From: Actinomycetota bacterium
GTDB lineage: Bacteria > Actinomycetota > Actinomycetes > Streptosporangiales > Streptosporangiaceae
DNA: 5,517 nucleotides
NCBI GenBank assembly: GCA_003161205.1
Contig: PMOU01000209.1
Span: forward strand, 4,011 to 9,527
Direction: 5' to 3'
The notes beneath the pieces were generated by a model, which saw only the letters and a list, made by a program, of their open reading frames with translations, ran no database searches and was not told the DNA's origin. Below are positions 5,125 to 5,517 of the stretch, in pieces; positions within the stretch are counted from its first letter, which is position 1, and each line of letters opens with the position of its first letter. Made by a program: the position numbers and the translations under genes.

Positions 5125-5517
5125 ATGAAAATTCTCGTACTGGGCGGAGACGGGTACCTCGGCTGGCCGACGGCGCTGCACCTGTCGGAGGCGGGCCATG
5201 AGGTGGCGGTGGCCGATAACTTCGTCCGCCGGCAATACGACAACGAGCTCGGCGTTGAGTCGCTGGTGCCGATCGAGCCGCTGCAGACCCGGATCGCGGT
5301 GTGGCAGGAGCTGACCGGCAAGAAGATCGGCCTGTACGTCGGGGACCTGACCGACGCGCTGTTCACCTACCACATCATCAGCGACTTCGAGCCCGAGGCC
5401 GTGGTCCACTTCGCCGAGCAGCGCGCCGCGCCGTACTCGATGATCGACCGGGCGCACGCGGTCTACACCCAGCAGAACAACGTAGTCGGCAACTTGAACC
5501 TGCTGTACGCGATCGCC
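5125..5517 (+). CDS. UDP-sulfoquinovose synthase-like NAD-dependent enzyme (SQD1/SqdB family), 3' end outside the window
   Basis: The first 131 codons are open and continue past the window end. The Rossmann start GGDGYLGWPTALHLS (residues 7-21), DNFVRRQYDNELGVESL (31-47), VWQELTGKKIGLYVGDL (59-75) and the block from VVHFAEQRAAPYSMIDR (93-109) through AVYTQQNNVVGNLNLLYAIA closely resemble plant and cyanobacterial SQD1/SqdB as I recall them. The GDGYxGW variant of the glycine-rich loop and the EQRxAPYSMID block set it apart from ordinary GalE-type epimerases such as its neighbour at 2638. SQD1 joins UDP-glucose and sulfite into UDP-sulfoquinovose in an NAD-dependent reaction. The catalytic Thr and YxxxK of the family lie beyond the window, so activity cannot be confirmed. 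GGAG at 5114-5117 sits 7 nt before the ATG. It is divergent from gtrA and probably heads a further sugar or glycolipid operon. A relative making a different UDP-sugar is possible. Confidence 0.85.
   Translation, partial: MKILVLGGDGYLGWPTALHLSEAGHEVAVADNFVRRQYDNELGVESLVPIEPLQTRIAVWQELTGKKIGLYVGDLTDALFTYHIISDFEPEAVVHFAEQRAAPYSMIDRAHAVYTQQNNVVGNLNLLYAIA

Noticed and set aside
5044..5457. Minus-strand frame opposite the SQD1-like gene
   Set aside because: The plus strand carries clear SQD1-family motifs with a good ribosome binding site; the antisense frame has none.
1..5517. CRISPR array, insertion sequence or prophage genes
   Set aside because: No regularly spaced direct repeats, transposase motifs or terminal inverted repeats were seen on either strand.

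Overview
The window looks like a stretch of chromosome from a high-GC actinobacterium. Codons end overwhelmingly in G or C, genes are tightly packed with stop/start overlaps, and the fused ATPase plus VWA chelatase followed by cobO is an arrangement typical of Actinomycetota. I cannot name the genus.

Left part (1-2336, minus strand): a vitamin B12 operon. Its leader carries a clear cobalamin riboswitch (about 2336-2216). This is followed by a stem that could hide the ribosome binding site, then a 684-residue putative cobaltochelatase subunit (AAA+ domain plus VWA domain, 2173-119). The start of cobO (119-1, cut by the window edge) overlaps the chelatase stop as ATGA. The logic is feedback control: cobalamin binding to the leader should lower production of the enzymes that insert cobalt and adenosylate the corrinoid. 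No cobN lies between the riboswitch and the chelatase gene.

Middle (2337-2637): a gene-free stretch of about 300 bases, less GC-rich to the eye than the genes, lying between two divergent transcription units. It holds a tentative promoter for the B12 operon and several short inverted repeats. No RNA gene could be supported.

Right part (2638-5517): a sugar and envelope-glycan region with four genes. An NAD-dependent sugar-nucleotide epimerase/dehydratase (2638-3573) is coupled through a TGATG overlap to a DPM1-like family 2 glycosyltransferase (3573-4544). A GtrA-family membrane protein (4984-4379) faces them, and its 3' end overlaps that of the glycosyltransferase by 166 bp on opposite strands. 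Divergent from gtrA is a gene strongly resembling UDP-sulfoquinovose synthase (SQD1/SqdB family, 5125 to beyond the window end). Together they suggest making activated sugars, possibly including a sulfonated one, loading one onto a polyprenyl phosphate, and flipping it across the membrane. The exact product is not known from this sequence.

The most noteworthy points are the SQD1-like gene beside a split polyprenyl-phosphate-sugar transferase/GtrA pair, the long convergent coding overlap with an 8-bp hairpin exactly at its edge, and the compact cobalamin riboswitch.
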